NCBI RefSeq assembly: GCF_050947335.1
Contig: NW_027473328.1
Coordinates: forward strand, 1,116,001 to 1,180,000
DNA: 64,000 nt
Reading direction: 5' to 3'
Source: Megachile rotundata
Taxonomy: Eukaryota; Arthropoda; Insecta; Hymenoptera; Megachilidae
Positions 1 to 14,156 of the stretch are shown here, in pieces. Position numbers and translations under genes: made by a program. The notes under the pieces are model-generated. The model searched no databases. It was not told the DNA's origin and worked only from the letters and a program-made list of their open reading frames with translations. How positions within the stretch are numbered: position 1 is the stretch's first letter; each line of letters begins with the position of its first letter.

Positions 1-417
1 ATCACAATCATACTATCGCAATCATACAATCACAATCGTACAATCACAATCATACAATCACAATCATTCAATCACAATCATGCAATCACAATCATACAAT
101 CACAATCATACAATCACAATCATACAATCACAATCATACAATCACAATCATACAATCACAATCATACACAAACAATGATACAATAGCAATCATACAATTC
201 AAATCATACAATTCAAATCATACAATCACAATCATACAATCACAATCATTCAATCACAATCATACAATCACAATCATACAATCACAATCATACATTCACA
301 ATCATACAATCACAATCATACAATCACAATCATACAATCACAATAATACAATCACGATCATGCAATCTCAATCATACAATCACAATCATACAATCACAAT
401 CATACAATCACAATCAT

Positions 418-473
418 ACACAAACAATGATACAATCGCAATCATACAATTCAAATCATACAATTCAAATCAT
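418..473 (+). repeat. Recurrent 4-unit block C (CAAACAATGAT / TTCAAAT units), representative copy
   Basis: Four consecutive variant units recur together many times: ACACAAACAATGAT, ACAATCGCAATCAT, then two ACAATTCAAATCAT. The TTCAAAT unit occurs one, two or three times in a row at different loci: once near 6830, 36155, 39795 and 62787; twice here and at 12598; three times at 10204. It therefore records single-unit copy-number change. Some copies have AATAGC instead of AATCGC in the second unit (near 1482, 13607, 15245, 18635, 21811, 23435). Confidence 0.9.
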
Positions 474-865
474 ACAATCACAATCATACAATCACAATCA
501 TTCAATCACAATCATACAATCACAATCATACAATCACAATCATACATTCACAATCATACAATCACAATCATACAATCACAATCATACAATCACAATAATA
601 CAATCACAATCATACAATCTCAATCATACAACCACAATCATACAATCACAATCATACAATCACAATCATACAATCACAATCATACAATCACAATCGTACA
701 ATCACAATCGTACAATCACAATCATACAATCACAATCATTCAATCACAATCATACTATCGCAATCATACAATCACAATCGTACAATCACAATCATACAAT
801 CACAATCATTCAATCACAATCATGCAATCACAATCATACAATCACAATCATACAATCACAATCAT

Positions 866-1075
866 ACAAAAACAATCATACAATCACAATCATACAATCA
901 CAGTCATACAATCATAATCATATAATCACACTCATAAAATTGCAATCATACAATCGCAATCATACAATCACAATCATACCATCACAATCATACAGGCACA
1001 ATCATAAAATCACAATCATAGAATCACAATCATACAAAAACAATCATGCAATCACAATCATGTAATCACAATCAT
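866..1075 (+). repeat. Cassette A, truncated copy (units 1-15)
   Basis: This copy matches the 18-unit cassette A (see the copy at 3582) through unit 15. It then switches to an ACAAAAACAATGAT unit and lacks the CpG-bearing units 16-18. The same truncation with the same flank occurs at 14628 and 22818, so the three loci share one ancestor. Confidence 0.9.
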
Positions 1076-1641
1076 ACAAAAACAATGATACAATCACAAT
1101 CATACAATCACATTCATACAATCACAATCATACAATCAGAATCATACAATCACAATCATACCATCCCAATCATACAATCACAATCATACAATCACAATCA
1201 TACAATCACAATCACACAATCGCAATCATACAATCACAATCATACAAAAACAATGATACAAACACAATCATACAATCACAATCATACAATCACAATCATA
1301 CAATCACAATCATACGATCACAATCATACTATCGCAATCATACAATCACAATCGTACAATCACAATCATACAATCACAATCATTCAATCACAATCATGCA
1401 ATCACTATCATACAATCACAATCATACAATCACAATCATACAATCACAATCATACAATCACAATCATACACAAACAATGATACAATAGCAATCATACAAT
1501 TCAAATCATACAATTCAAATCATACAATCACAATCATACAATCACAATCATTCAATCACAATCATACAATCACAATCATACAATCACAATCATACATTCA
1601 CAATCATACAATCACAATCATACAATCACAATCATACAATC

Positions 1642-2565
1642 ACAATAATACAATCACAATCATACAATCTCAATCATACAATCACAATCATACAATCACA
1701 ATCATACAATCACAAACATGCAATCACAATCATACAATCACAATCATACAATCACAATCATACCATCCCAATCATACAATCACAATCATACAATCACAAT
1801 CATACAATCACAATCACACAATCGCAATCATACAATCACAATCATACAAAAACAATGATACAATCACAATCATACAATCACATTCATACAATCACAATCA
1901 TACAATCAGAATCATACAATCACAATCATACCATCCCAATCAGACAATCACAATCATACAATCACAATCATACAATCACAATCACACAATCGCAATCATA
2001 CAATCACAATCATACAAAAACAATGATACAAACACAATCATGCAATCACAATCATACAATCACAATCATACGATCACAATCATACGAAGACAATCATACA
2101 ATTACTACTATACAATCACAATCATACAAAAACAATCATACAAACACAATCATACGATGACAATCATACAATTACTACTATACAATCACAATCATACAAA
2201 AACAATCATACAAACACAAACACACATTCACAATCATACAATCACAGTCATACATTCACAATCATACAATCACAATCATACAATCACAATCATACAATCA
2301 CAATAATACAATCACAATCATGCAATCTCAATCATACAATCACAATCATACAATCACAATCATACATTCACAATCATACAATCACAATCATACAATCACA
2401 ATCATACAATCACAATCATACAATCACAATCATACTATCACAATCATACAATCACAATCATACAATCACAATCATACACAAACAATGATACAATCGCAAT
2501 CATACAATTCAAATCATACAATTCAAATCATACAATCACAATCATACAATCACAATCATACAATC
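1642..2565 (+). repeat. 924-bp tandem duplication, copy 1
   Basis: Sixty-six units whose variant order is repeated immediately downstream at 2566-3489. Shared markers include CACAAACATGC (1711 and 2635) and the TTACTACTAT units near 2100 and 3024. The junction lies at the AATAATAC unit. One difference noted is CAAAAACAATC near 2197 against CAAAAAGAATC near 3122. Confidence 0.85.
2070..2111 (+). repeat. Recurrent block B (ACGATC / ACGAAGAC / ATTACTACTAT units), representative copy
   Basis: Three variant units travel together: ACGATCACAATCAT, ACGAAGACAATCAT and ACAATTACTACTAT. The last is the most divergent unit that still recurs, yet it keeps 14-bp length. The trio, or just its TTACTACTAT member, is found in dozens of places from 2.1 kb to the window end. 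A sub-variant with ACGAAGCC instead of ACGAAGAC occurs near 44570, 46560, 50500, 52340 and 56180. Confidence 0.9.
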
Positions 2566-3489
2566 ACAATAATACAATCACAATCATACAATCTCAATCA
2601 TACAATCACAATCATACAATCACAATCATACAATCACAAACATGCAATCACAATCATACAATCACAATCATACAATCACAATCATACCATCCCAATCATA
2701 CAATCACAATCATACAATCACAATCATACAATCACAATCACACAATCGCAATCATACAATCACAATCATACAAAAACAATGATACAATCACAATCATACA
2801 ATCACATTCATACAATCACAATCATACAATCAGAATCATACAATCACAATCATACCATCCCAATCAGACAATCACAATCATACAATCACAATCATACAAT
2901 CACAATCACACAATCGCAATCATACAATCACAATCATACAAAAACAATGATACAAACACAATCATGCAATCACAATCATACAATCACAATCATACGATCA
3001 CAATCATACGAAGACAATCATACAATTACTACTATACAATCACAATCATACAAAAACAATCATACAAACACAATCATACGATGACAATCATACAATTACT
3101 ACTATACAATCACAATCATACAAAAAGAATCATACAAACACAAACACACATTCACAATCATACAATCACAGTCATACATTCACAATCATACAATCACAAT
3201 CATACAATCACAATCATACAATCACAATAATACAATCACAATCATGCAATCTCAATCATACAATCACAATCATACAATCACAATCATACATTCACAATCA
3301 TACAATCACAATCATACAATCACAATCATACAATCACAATCATACAATCACAATCATACTATCACAATCATACAATCACAATCATACAATCACAATCATA
3401 CACAAACAATGATACAATCGCAATCATACAATTCAAATCATACAATTCAAATCATACAATCACAATCATACAATCACAATCATACAATC
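2566..3489 (+). repeat. 924-bp tandem duplication, copy 2
   Basis: Second copy of the 66-unit block at 1642-2565. The head-to-tail arrangement with no intervening units is what unequal crossing-over would give. Agreement stops near 3490, where this copy continues into other units while copy 1 reads into the junction. Confidence 0.85.
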
Positions 3490-3581
3490 ACAATCATACA
3501 ATCACAATCATTCAATCACAATCATGCAATCACAATCATACAATCACAATCATACAATCACAATCATACAATCACAATCAT

Positions 3582-3833
3582 ACAAAAACAATCATACAAT
3601 CACAATCATACAATCACAGTCATACAATCATAATCATATAATCACACTCATAAAATTGCAATCATACAATCGCAATCATACAATCACAATCATACCATCA
3701 CAATCATACAGGCACAATCATAAAATCACAATCATAGAATCACAATCATACAAAAACAATCATGCAATCACAATCATGTAATCACAATCGTACAATCGCA
3801 ATCGAACAATCAGAACCATATGATCACAATCAT
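3582..3833 (+). repeat. Cassette A, complete 18-unit copy (reference)
   Basis: Cassette A is 18 consecutive units (252 bp) with a fixed variant order. Diagnostic units are 3 (ACAATCACAGTCAT), 4 (ACAATCATAATCAT), 5 (ATAATCACACTCAT), 6 (AAAATTGCAATCAT), 10 (ACAGGCACAATCAT), 11 (AAAATCACAATCAT), 12 (AGAATCACAATCAT), 14-15 (GCAATC then GTAATC starts, the latter ending AATCGT), 16 (ACAATCGCAATCGA), 17 (ACAATCAGAACCAT) and 18 (ATGATCACAATCAT). Units 15-16 carry three CpGs. No coding or regulatory role is visible; I use it as an HOR landmark. Confidence 0.95.
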
Positions 3834-5135
3834 ACAATCACAATCATACAATCACAATCATTCAATCACAATCATACTATCGCAATCATACAATCACAAT
3901 CGTACAATCACAATCATACAATCACAATCATACAATCACAATCATACAATCACAATCATACAAAAACAATGATACAATCACAATCATACAATCACATTCA
4001 TACAATCACAATCATACAATCAGAATCATACAATCACAATCATACCATCCCAATCATACAATCACAATCATACAATCACAATCATACAATCACAATCACA
4101 CAATCGCAATCATACAATCACAATCATACAAAAACAATGATACAAACACAATCATGCAATCACAATCATACAATCACAATCATACATTCACAATCATACA
4201 ATCACAATCATACAATCACAATCATACAATCACAATCACACAATCGCAATCATACAATCACAATCATACAAAAACAATGATACAATCACAATCATACAAT
4301 CACATTCATACAATCACAATCATACAATCAGAATCATACAATCACAATCATACCATCCCAATCATACAATCACAATCATACAATCACAATCATACAATCA
4401 CAATCACACAATCGCAATCATACAATCACAATCATACAAAAACAATGATACAATCACAATCATACAATCACATTCATACAATCACAATCATACAATCAGA
4501 ATCATACAATCACAATCATACCATCCCAATCATACAATCACAATCATACAATCACAATCATACAATCACAATCACACAATCGCAATCATACAACCACAAT
4601 CATACAAAAACAATGATACAAACACAATCATGCAATCACAATCATACAATCACAATCATACGATCACAATCATACGAAGACAATCATACAATTACTACTA
4701 TACAATCACAATCATACAAAAACAATCATACAAACACAATCATACGATTACAATCATACAATTACTACTATACAATCACAATCATACAAAAACAATCATA
4801 CAAACACAATCACACATTCACAATCATACAATCACAGTCATACATTCACAATCATACAATCACAATCATACAATCACAATCATACAATCACAATCATACA
4901 ATCACAATCATACAATCACAATCATACAATCACAATCATACAATCACAATCATACAATCACAATCATACAATCACAATCGTACAATCACAATCATACAAT
5001 CACAATCATACAATCACAATCATACTATCGCAATCATACAATCACAATCGTACAATCACAATCATACAATCACAATCATTCAATCACAATCATGCAATCA
5101 CAATCATACAATCACAATCATACAATCACAATCAT

Positions 5136-5387
5136 ACAAAAACAATCATACAATCACAATCATACAATCACAGTCATACAATCATAATCATATAATCACA
5201 CTCATAAAATTGCAATCATACAATCGCAAACATACAATCACAATCATACCATCACAATCATACAGGCACAATCATAAAATCACAATCATAGAATCACAAT
5301 CATACAAAAACAATCATGCAATCACAATCATGTAATCACAATCGTACAATCGCAATCGAACAATCAGAACCATATGATCACAATCAT
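5136..5387 (+). repeat. Cassette A, complete 18-unit copy
   Basis: All 18 diagnostic units are present in order. Unit 7 has a private change (AATCGCAAACAT) shared only with the copy at 61079, linking these loci. Confidence 0.92.
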
Positions 5388-7207
5388 ACAATCACAATCA
5401 TACAATCACAATCATACAATCACAAACATGCAATCACAATCATACAATCACAATCATACAATCACAATCATACCATCCCAATCATACAATCACAATCATA
5501 CAATCACAATCATACAATCACAATCACACAATCGCAATCATACAATCACAATCATACAAAAACAATGATACAATCACAATCATACAATCACATTCATATA
5601 ATCACAATCATACAATCAGAATCATACAATCACAATCATACCATCCCAATCATACAATCACAATCATACAATCACAATCATACAATCACAATCACACAAT
5701 CGCAATCATACAATCACAATCATACAAAAACAATGATACAAACACAATCATGCAATCACAATCATACAATCACAATCATACGATCACAATCATACGAAGA
5801 CAATCATACAATTACTACTATACAATCACAATCATACAAAAACAATCATACAAACACAATCATACGATTACAATCATACAATTACTACTATACAATCACA
5901 GTCATACAAAAACAATCATACAAACACAATCACACATTCACAATCATACAATCACAGTCATACATTCACAATCATACAATCACAATCATACAATCGCAAT
6001 CATGCAATCACAATAATACAATCACAATCATGCAATCTCAATCACACAACCACAATCATACAATCACAATCACACAATCCCAATCACACTATCGCAATCA
6101 TACAATCACAATCATACAATCACAATCATACACTCACAATCATACTATCGCAATGATACAATCACAATCATACAACCACAATCATACGAAGACAATCATA
6201 CAATTACTACTATACAATCACAATCATACAAAAACAATCATACAATTACAATCATACGATGACAATCCTACAATTACTACTATACAATCACAATCACACA
6301 AAAACAATCATACAATCACAATCATACAATCACAATCATACAATCACAATCATACAATCACAATCATATGATCACAATCATACAATCACAATCATACAAT
6401 CACAATCATACAATCACAATCATACAATCACAATCATACAATCACAATCATAGAATCACAATCATACAATCTCAATCATACAATCACAATCATACAATCA
6501 CAATCATACAATCACAATCATACAATCACAATCATACAATCACAATCATACAATCACAATCATACAATCACAATCATACTATCGCAATCGTACAATCACA
6601 ATCGTACAATCACAATCATACAATCACAATCATTCAATCACAATCATGCAATCACAATCGTACAATCACAATCATACAATCACAATCATACAATCACAAT
6701 CATGCAATCACAATCATACAATCACAATCATACAATCACAATCATACAATCACAATCATACAATCACAATCATACAATCACAATCATACAATCACAATCA
6801 TACACAAACAATGATACAATCGCAATCATACAATTCAAATCATACAATCACAATCATACAATCACAATCATACAATCACAATCATACAATCACAATCATA
6901 CAATCACAATCATACATTCACAATCATACAATCACAATCATACAATCACAATCATACAATCACAATAGTACAATCACAATCATACAATCGCAATCGTACA
7001 ATCACAATCATACAATCACAATCATACAATCACAATCATACAATCACAATCGTACAATCACAATCATACAATCACAATCATACAATCACAATCATACTAT
7101 CGCAATCATACAATCACAATCGTACAATCACAATCATACAATCACAATCATTCAATCACAATCATGCAATCACAATCATACAATCACAATCATACAATCA
7201 CAATCAT

Positions 7208-7459
7208 ACAAAAACAATCATACAATCACAATCATACAATCACAGTCATACAATCATAATCATATAATCACACTCATAAAATTGCAATCATACAATCGCA
7301 ATCATACAATCCCAATCATACCATCACAATCATACAGGCACAATCATAAAATCACAATCATAGAATCACAATCATACAAAAACAATCATGCAATCACAAT
7401 CATGTAATCACAATCGTACAATCGCAATCGAACAATCAGAACCATATGATCACAATCAT
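7208..7459 (+). repeat. Cassette A, complete 18-unit copy
   Basis: Complete copy. Unit 8 reads ACAATCCCAATCAT, a change shared with the copy at 63165. Confidence 0.92.
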
Positions 7460-7734
7460 ACAATCACAATCATACAATCACAAACATGCAATCACAATCA
7501 TACAATCACAATCATACAATCACAATCATACCATCCCAATCATACAATCACAATCATACAATCACAATCATACAATCACAATCACACAATCGCAATCATA
7601 CAATCACAATCATACAAAAACAATGATACAATCACAATCATACAATCACATTCATACAATCACAATCATACAATCAGAATCATACAATCACAATCATACC
7701 ATCCCAATCAGACAATCACAATCATACAATCACA

Positions 7735-8532
7735 ATCATACAATCACAATCACACAATCGCAATCATACAATCACAATCATACAAAAACAATGATACAAA
7801 CACAATCATGCAATCACAATCATACAATCACAATCATACGATCACAATCATACGAAGACAATCATACAATTACTACTATACAATCACAATCATACAAAAA
7901 CAATCATACAAACACAATCATACGATGACAATCATACAATTACTACTATACAATCACAATCATACAAAAACAATCATACAAACACAAACACACATTCACA
8001 ATCATACAATCACAGTCATACATTCACAATCATACAATCACAATCATACAATCACAATCATACAATCACAATAATACAATCACAATCATGCAATCTCAAT
8101 CATACAATCACAATCATACAATCACAATCACACAATCCCAATTACACTATCGCAATCATACAATCACAATCATACAATCACAATCATACAATCACAATCC
8201 TACTATCGCAATGATACAATCACAATCATACAACCACAATCATACGAAGACAATCATACAATTACTACTATACAATCACAATCATACAAAAACAATCATA
8301 CAATCACAATCATACGATGACAATCCTACAATTACTACTATACAATAACAATCACACAAAAACAATCATACAATCACAATCATACAATCACAATCATACA
8401 ATCACAATCATACATTCACAATCATACAATCACAATCATACAATCACAATCATATGATCACAATCATACAATCACAATCATACAATCACAATCATACAAT
8501 CACAATCATACAATCACAATCACACAATCACA
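7735..8532 (+). repeat. 798-bp tandem duplication, copy 1
   Basis: Fifty-seven units repeated directly at 8533-9320. Markers include the pair of TTACTACTAT blocks, the CACACAATCCCAATTACAC stretch near 8121 and CCTACTATCGC near 8198. Boundaries are approximate. Confidence 0.8.
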
Positions 8533-9320
8533 ATCATACAATCACAATCACACAATCGCAATCATACAATCACAATCATACAAAAACAATGATACAAACA
8601 CAATCATGCAATCACAATCATACAATCACAATCATACGATCACAATCATACGAAGACAATCATACAATTACTACTATACAATCACAATCATACAAAAACA
8701 ATCATACAAACACAATCATACGATGACAATCATACAATTACTACTATACAATCACAATCATACAAAAACAATCATACAAACACAAACACACATTCACAAT
8801 CATACAATCACAGTCATACATTCACAATCATACAATCACAATCATACAATCACAATCATACAATCACAATAATACAATCACAATCATGCAATCTCAATCA
8901 TACAATCACAATCATACAATCACAATCACACAATCCCAATTACACTATCGCAATCATACAATCACAATCATACAATCACAATCATACAATCACAATCCTA
9001 CTATCGCAATGATACAATCACAATCATACAACCACAATCATACGAAGACAATCATACAATTACTACTATACAATCACAATCATACAAAAACAATCATACA
9101 ATCACAATCATACGATGACAATCCTACAATTACTACTATACAATAACAATCACACAAAAACAATCATACAATCACAATCATACAATCACAATCATACAAT
9201 CACAATCATACATTCACAATCATACAATCACAATCATACAATCACAATCATATGATCACAATCATACAATCACAATCATACAATCACAATCATACAATCA
9301 CAATCATACAATCACAATCA
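8533..9320 (+). repeat. 798-bp tandem duplication, copy 2
   Basis: Second copy of the block at 7735. It is also the left part of the 2,394-bp duplication, so the same units occur a third time near 10930-11714. This nesting shows that the small duplication came before the larger one or was copied with it. Confidence 0.8.
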
Positions 9321-10950
9321 TACGATCACAATCATACGAAGACAATCATACAGTTACTACTATACAATCACAATCATACAAAAGCAATCATACAATCACA
9401 ATCATACGATGACAATCATACAATTACTACTATACAATCACAATCATACAAAAACAATCATACAATCACAATCATACAATCACAATCATACAATCACAAT
9501 CATACATTCACAATCATACAATCACAATCATACAATCACAATCATACAATCACAATAATACAATCACAATCATACAATCTCAATCATACAATCGCAATCA
9601 TACAATCACAATCATACAATCACAATCATACAATCACAATCATACAAACACAATCATACAATCACAATCATACTATCGCAATCATACAATCACAATCGTA
9701 CAATCACAATCATACAATCACAATCATTCAATCACAATCATGCAATCACAATCATACAATCACAATCATACAATCACAATCATACAATCACAATCATGCA
9801 ATCACAATCATACAATCACAATCATACAATCACAATCATACCATCTCAATCATACAATCACAATCACACAATCGCAATCATACAATCACAATCATACAAA
9901 AACAATGATACAATCACAATCATACAATCACGATCATACAATCACAATAATACAATCACAATCATACAATCTCAATCATACAATCACAATCATACAAAAA
10001 CAATCATACAATCACAATCATACAATCACAATCATACAATCACAATCATACAATCACAATCATACATTCACAATCATACAATCACAATCATACAATCACA
10101 ATCATACAATCACAATCATACAATCACAATCATACTATCACAATCATACAATCACAATCATACAATCACAATCATACACAAACAATGATACAATCGCAAT
10201 CATACAATTCAAATCATACAATTCAAATCATACAATTCAAATCATACAATCACAATCATACAATCACAATCATACAATCACAATCATACAATCACAATCA
10301 TTCAATCACAATCATGCAATCACAATCATACAATCACAATCATACAATCACAATCATTCAAACACAATCATACAAAAACAATCATACAATCACAATCATA
10401 CAATCACAGTCATACAATCATAATCATATAATCACACTCATAAAATTGCAATCATACAATCGCAATCATACAATCACAATCATACCATCACAATCATACA
10501 GGCACAATCATAAAATCACAATCATAGAATCACAATCATACAAAAACAATCATGCAATCACAATCATGTAATCACAATCGTACAATCGCAATCGAACAAT
10601 CAGAACCATATGATCACAATCATACAATCACAATCATACAATCACAATCATACAATCACAAACATGCAATCACAATCATACAATCACAATCATACAATCA
10701 CAATCATACCATCCCAATCATACAATCACAATCATACAATCACAATCAGACAATCACAATCACACAATCGCAATCATACAATCACAATCATACAAAAACA
10801 ATGATACAATCACAATCATACAATCACATTCATACAATCACAATCATACAATCAGAATCATACAATCACAATCATACATTCACAATCATACAATCACAAT
10901 CATACAATCACAATCATACAATCACAATAATACAATCACGATCATGCAAT
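8557..10950 (+). repeat. 2,394-bp tandem duplication, copy 1
   Basis: 171 units repeated head to tail from about 10951. Landmarks at 8606, 9252, 9740 and 10185 recur at exactly +2,394. After a run of three TTCAAAT units at 10204-10245 the offset drops to 2,380, because copy 2 has only two. Confidence 0.88.
10372..10623 (+). repeat. Cassette A, complete 18-unit copy
   Basis: Complete copy with all diagnostic units. It lies at the right end of the 2,394-bp repeat copy 1. Confidence 0.92.
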
Positions 10951-13330
10951 CTCAATCATACAATCACAATCATACAAAAACAATGATACAAACACAATCA
11001 TGCAATCACAATCATACAATCACAATCATACGATCACAATCATACGAAGACAATCATACAATTACTACTATACAATCACAATCATACAAAAACAATCATA
11101 CAAACACAATCATACGATGACAATCATACAATTACTACTATACAATCACAATCATACAAAAACAATCATACAAACACAAACACACATTCACAATCATACA
11201 ATCACAGTCATACATTCACAATCATACAATCACAATCATACAATCACAATCATACAATCACAATAATACAATCACAATCATGCAATCTCAATCATACAAT
11301 CACAATCATACAATCACAATCACACAATCCCAATTACACTATCGCAATCATACAATCACAATCATACAATCACAATCATACAATCACAATCCTACTATCG
11401 CAATGATACAATCACAATCATACAACCACAATCATACGAAGACAATCATACAATTACTACTATACAATCACAATCATACAAAAACAATCATACAATCACA
11501 ATCATACGATGACAATCCTACAATTACTACTATACAATAACAATCACACAAAAACAATCATACAATCACAATCATACAATCACAATCATACAATCACAAT
11601 CATACATTCACAATCATACAATCACAATCATACAATCACAATCATATGATCACAATCATACAATCACAATCATACAATCACAATCATACAATCACAATCA
11701 TACAATCACAATCATACGATCACAATCATACGAAGACAATCATACAGTTACTACTATACAATCACAATCATACAAAAGCAATCATACAATCACAATCATA
11801 CGATGACAATCATACAATTACTACTATACAATCACAATCATACAAAAACAATCATACAATCACAATCATACAATCACAATCATACAATCACAATCATACA
11901 TTCACAATCATACAATCACAATCATACAATCACAATCATACAATCACAATAATACAATCACAATCATACAATCTCAATCATACAATCGCAATCATACAAT
12001 CACAATCATACAATCACAATCATACAATCACAATCATACAAACACAATCATACAATCACAATCATACTATCGCAATCATACAATCACAATCGTACAATCA
12101 CAATCATACAATCACAATCATTCAATCACAATCATGCAATCACAATCATACAATCACAATCATACAATCACAATCATACAATCACAATCATGCAATCACA
12201 ATCATACAATCACAATCATACAATCACAATCATACCATCTCAATCATACAATCACAATCACACAATCGCAATCATACAATCACAATCATACAAAAACAAT
12301 GATACAATCACAATCATACAATCACGATCATACAATCACAATAATACAATCACAATCATACAATCTCAATCATACAATCACAATCATACAAAAACAATCA
12401 TACAATCACAATCATACAATCACAATCATACAATCACAATCATACAATCACAATCATACATTCACAATCATACAATCACAATCATACAATCACAATCATA
12501 CAATCACAATCATACAATCACAATCATACTATCACAATCATACAATCACAATCATACAATCACAATCATACACAAACAATGATACAATCGCAATCATACA
12601 ATTCAAATCATACAATTCAAATCATACAATCACAATCATACAATCACAATCATACAATCACAATCATACAATCACAATCATTCAATCACAATCATGCAAT
12701 CACAATCATACAATCACAATCATACAATCACAATCATTCAAACACAATCATACAAAAACAATCATACAATCACAATCATACAATCACAGTCATACAATCA
12801 TAAGCATATAATCACACTCATAAAATTGCAATCATACAATCGCAATCATACAATCACAATCATACCATCACAATCATACAGGCACAATCATAAAATCACA
12901 ATCATAGAATCACAATCATACAAAAACAATCATGCAATCACAATCATGTAATCACAATCGTACAATCGCAATCGAACAATCAGAACCATATGATCACAAT
13001 CATACAATCACAATCATACAATCACAATCATACAATCACAAACATGCAATCACAATCATACAATCACAATCATACAATCACAATCATACCATCCCAATCA
13101 TACAATCACAATCATACAATCACAATCAGACAATCACAATCACACAATCGCAATCATACAATCACAATCATACAAAAACAATGATACAATCACAATCATA
13201 CAATCACATTCATACAATCACAATCATACAATCAGAATCATACAATCACAATCATACATTCACAATCATACAATCACAATCATACAATCACAATCATACA
13301 ATCACAATAATACAATCACGATCATGCAAT
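10951..13330 (+). repeat. 2,394-bp tandem duplication, copy 2
   Basis: Second copy, one unit shorter than copy 1. It has a private substitution near 12803 (ATAAGCATAT where other cassettes read ATAATCATAT). Agreement with copy 1 ends near 13340, where copy 1 reads into the tandem junction. Confidence 0.88.
12752..13003 (+). repeat. Cassette A, complete 18-unit copy
   Basis: Complete copy; unit 4 reads ACAATCATAAGCAT through a private T-to-G change. Partner of the copy at 10372, at offset 2,380. Confidence 0.92.
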
Positions 13331-14156
13331 CTCAATCATACAATCACAATCATACAATCACAATCATACAATCACAATCATACAATCAGAATCATACAAT
13401 CACAATCATACCATCCCAATCATACAATCACAATCATACGATCACAATCATACTATCGCAATCATACAATCACAATCGTACAATCACAATCATACAATCA
13501 CAATCATTCAATCACAATCATGCAATCACAATCATACAATCACAATCATACAATCACAATCATACAATCACAATCATACAATCACAATCATACACAAACA
13601 ATGATACAATAGCAATCATACAATTCAAATCATACAATTCAAATCATACAATCACAATCATACAATCACAATCATTCAATCACAATCATACAATCACAAT
13701 CATACAATCACAATCATACATTCACAATCATACAATCACAATCATACAATCAGAATCATACAATCACAATAATACAATCACGATCATGCAATCTCAATCA
13801 TACAATCACAATCATACAATCACAATCATACAATCACAATCATACAATCAGAATCATACAATCACAATCATACCATCCCAATCATACAATCACAATCATA
13901 CAATCACAATCATACAATCACAATCACACAATCGCAATCATACAATCACAATCATACAAAAACAATGATACAAACACAATCATACAATCACAATCATACA
14001 ATCACAATCATACAATCACAATCATACGATCACAATCATACTATCGCAATCATACAATCACAATCGTACAATCACAATCATACAATCACAGTCATTCAAT
14101 CACAATCATGCAATCACAATCATACAATCACAATCATAAAATCACAATCATACAAT

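Larger units (their letters stand above)
395..2065 (+). repeat. HOR segment, copy 1 of 3 (others at 14157 and 22347)
   Basis: The order of variant units here recurs at offsets of 13,762 bp (983 units) and 21,952 bp. Landmarks are the CAAACAATGAT block at 418, the truncated cassette A at 866 and the ACAATCACATTCAT unit near 1870. Differences are scattered substitutions, for example CAGACAATC near 1941 against CATACAATC at the other loci. Boundaries are approximate, set where variant patterns stop agreeing. Confidence 0.8.
4340..8043 (+). repeat. Long-range duplicated segment, copy 1 (partner 60283-64000)
   Basis: This segment of about 3.7 kb recurs about 55.94 kb downstream. Rare variants are shared: ACAACCACAATC near 4594 and 60537, AATCGCAAACATAC near 5222 and 61165, CACAATAGTAC near 6961 and 62917, and CAATCCCAATC near 7306 and 63263. 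The offset is 55,943 bp, then 55,929, then 55,957, so the copies differ by whole units plus scattered substitutions. Confidence 0.85.

Noticed and set aside
360..917. Gene for a Q/N/H-rich prion-like or metal-binding protein
   Set aside because: The same peptide cycle appears in all three frames along all 64 kb, and the variants do not favour synonymous changes in any frame.
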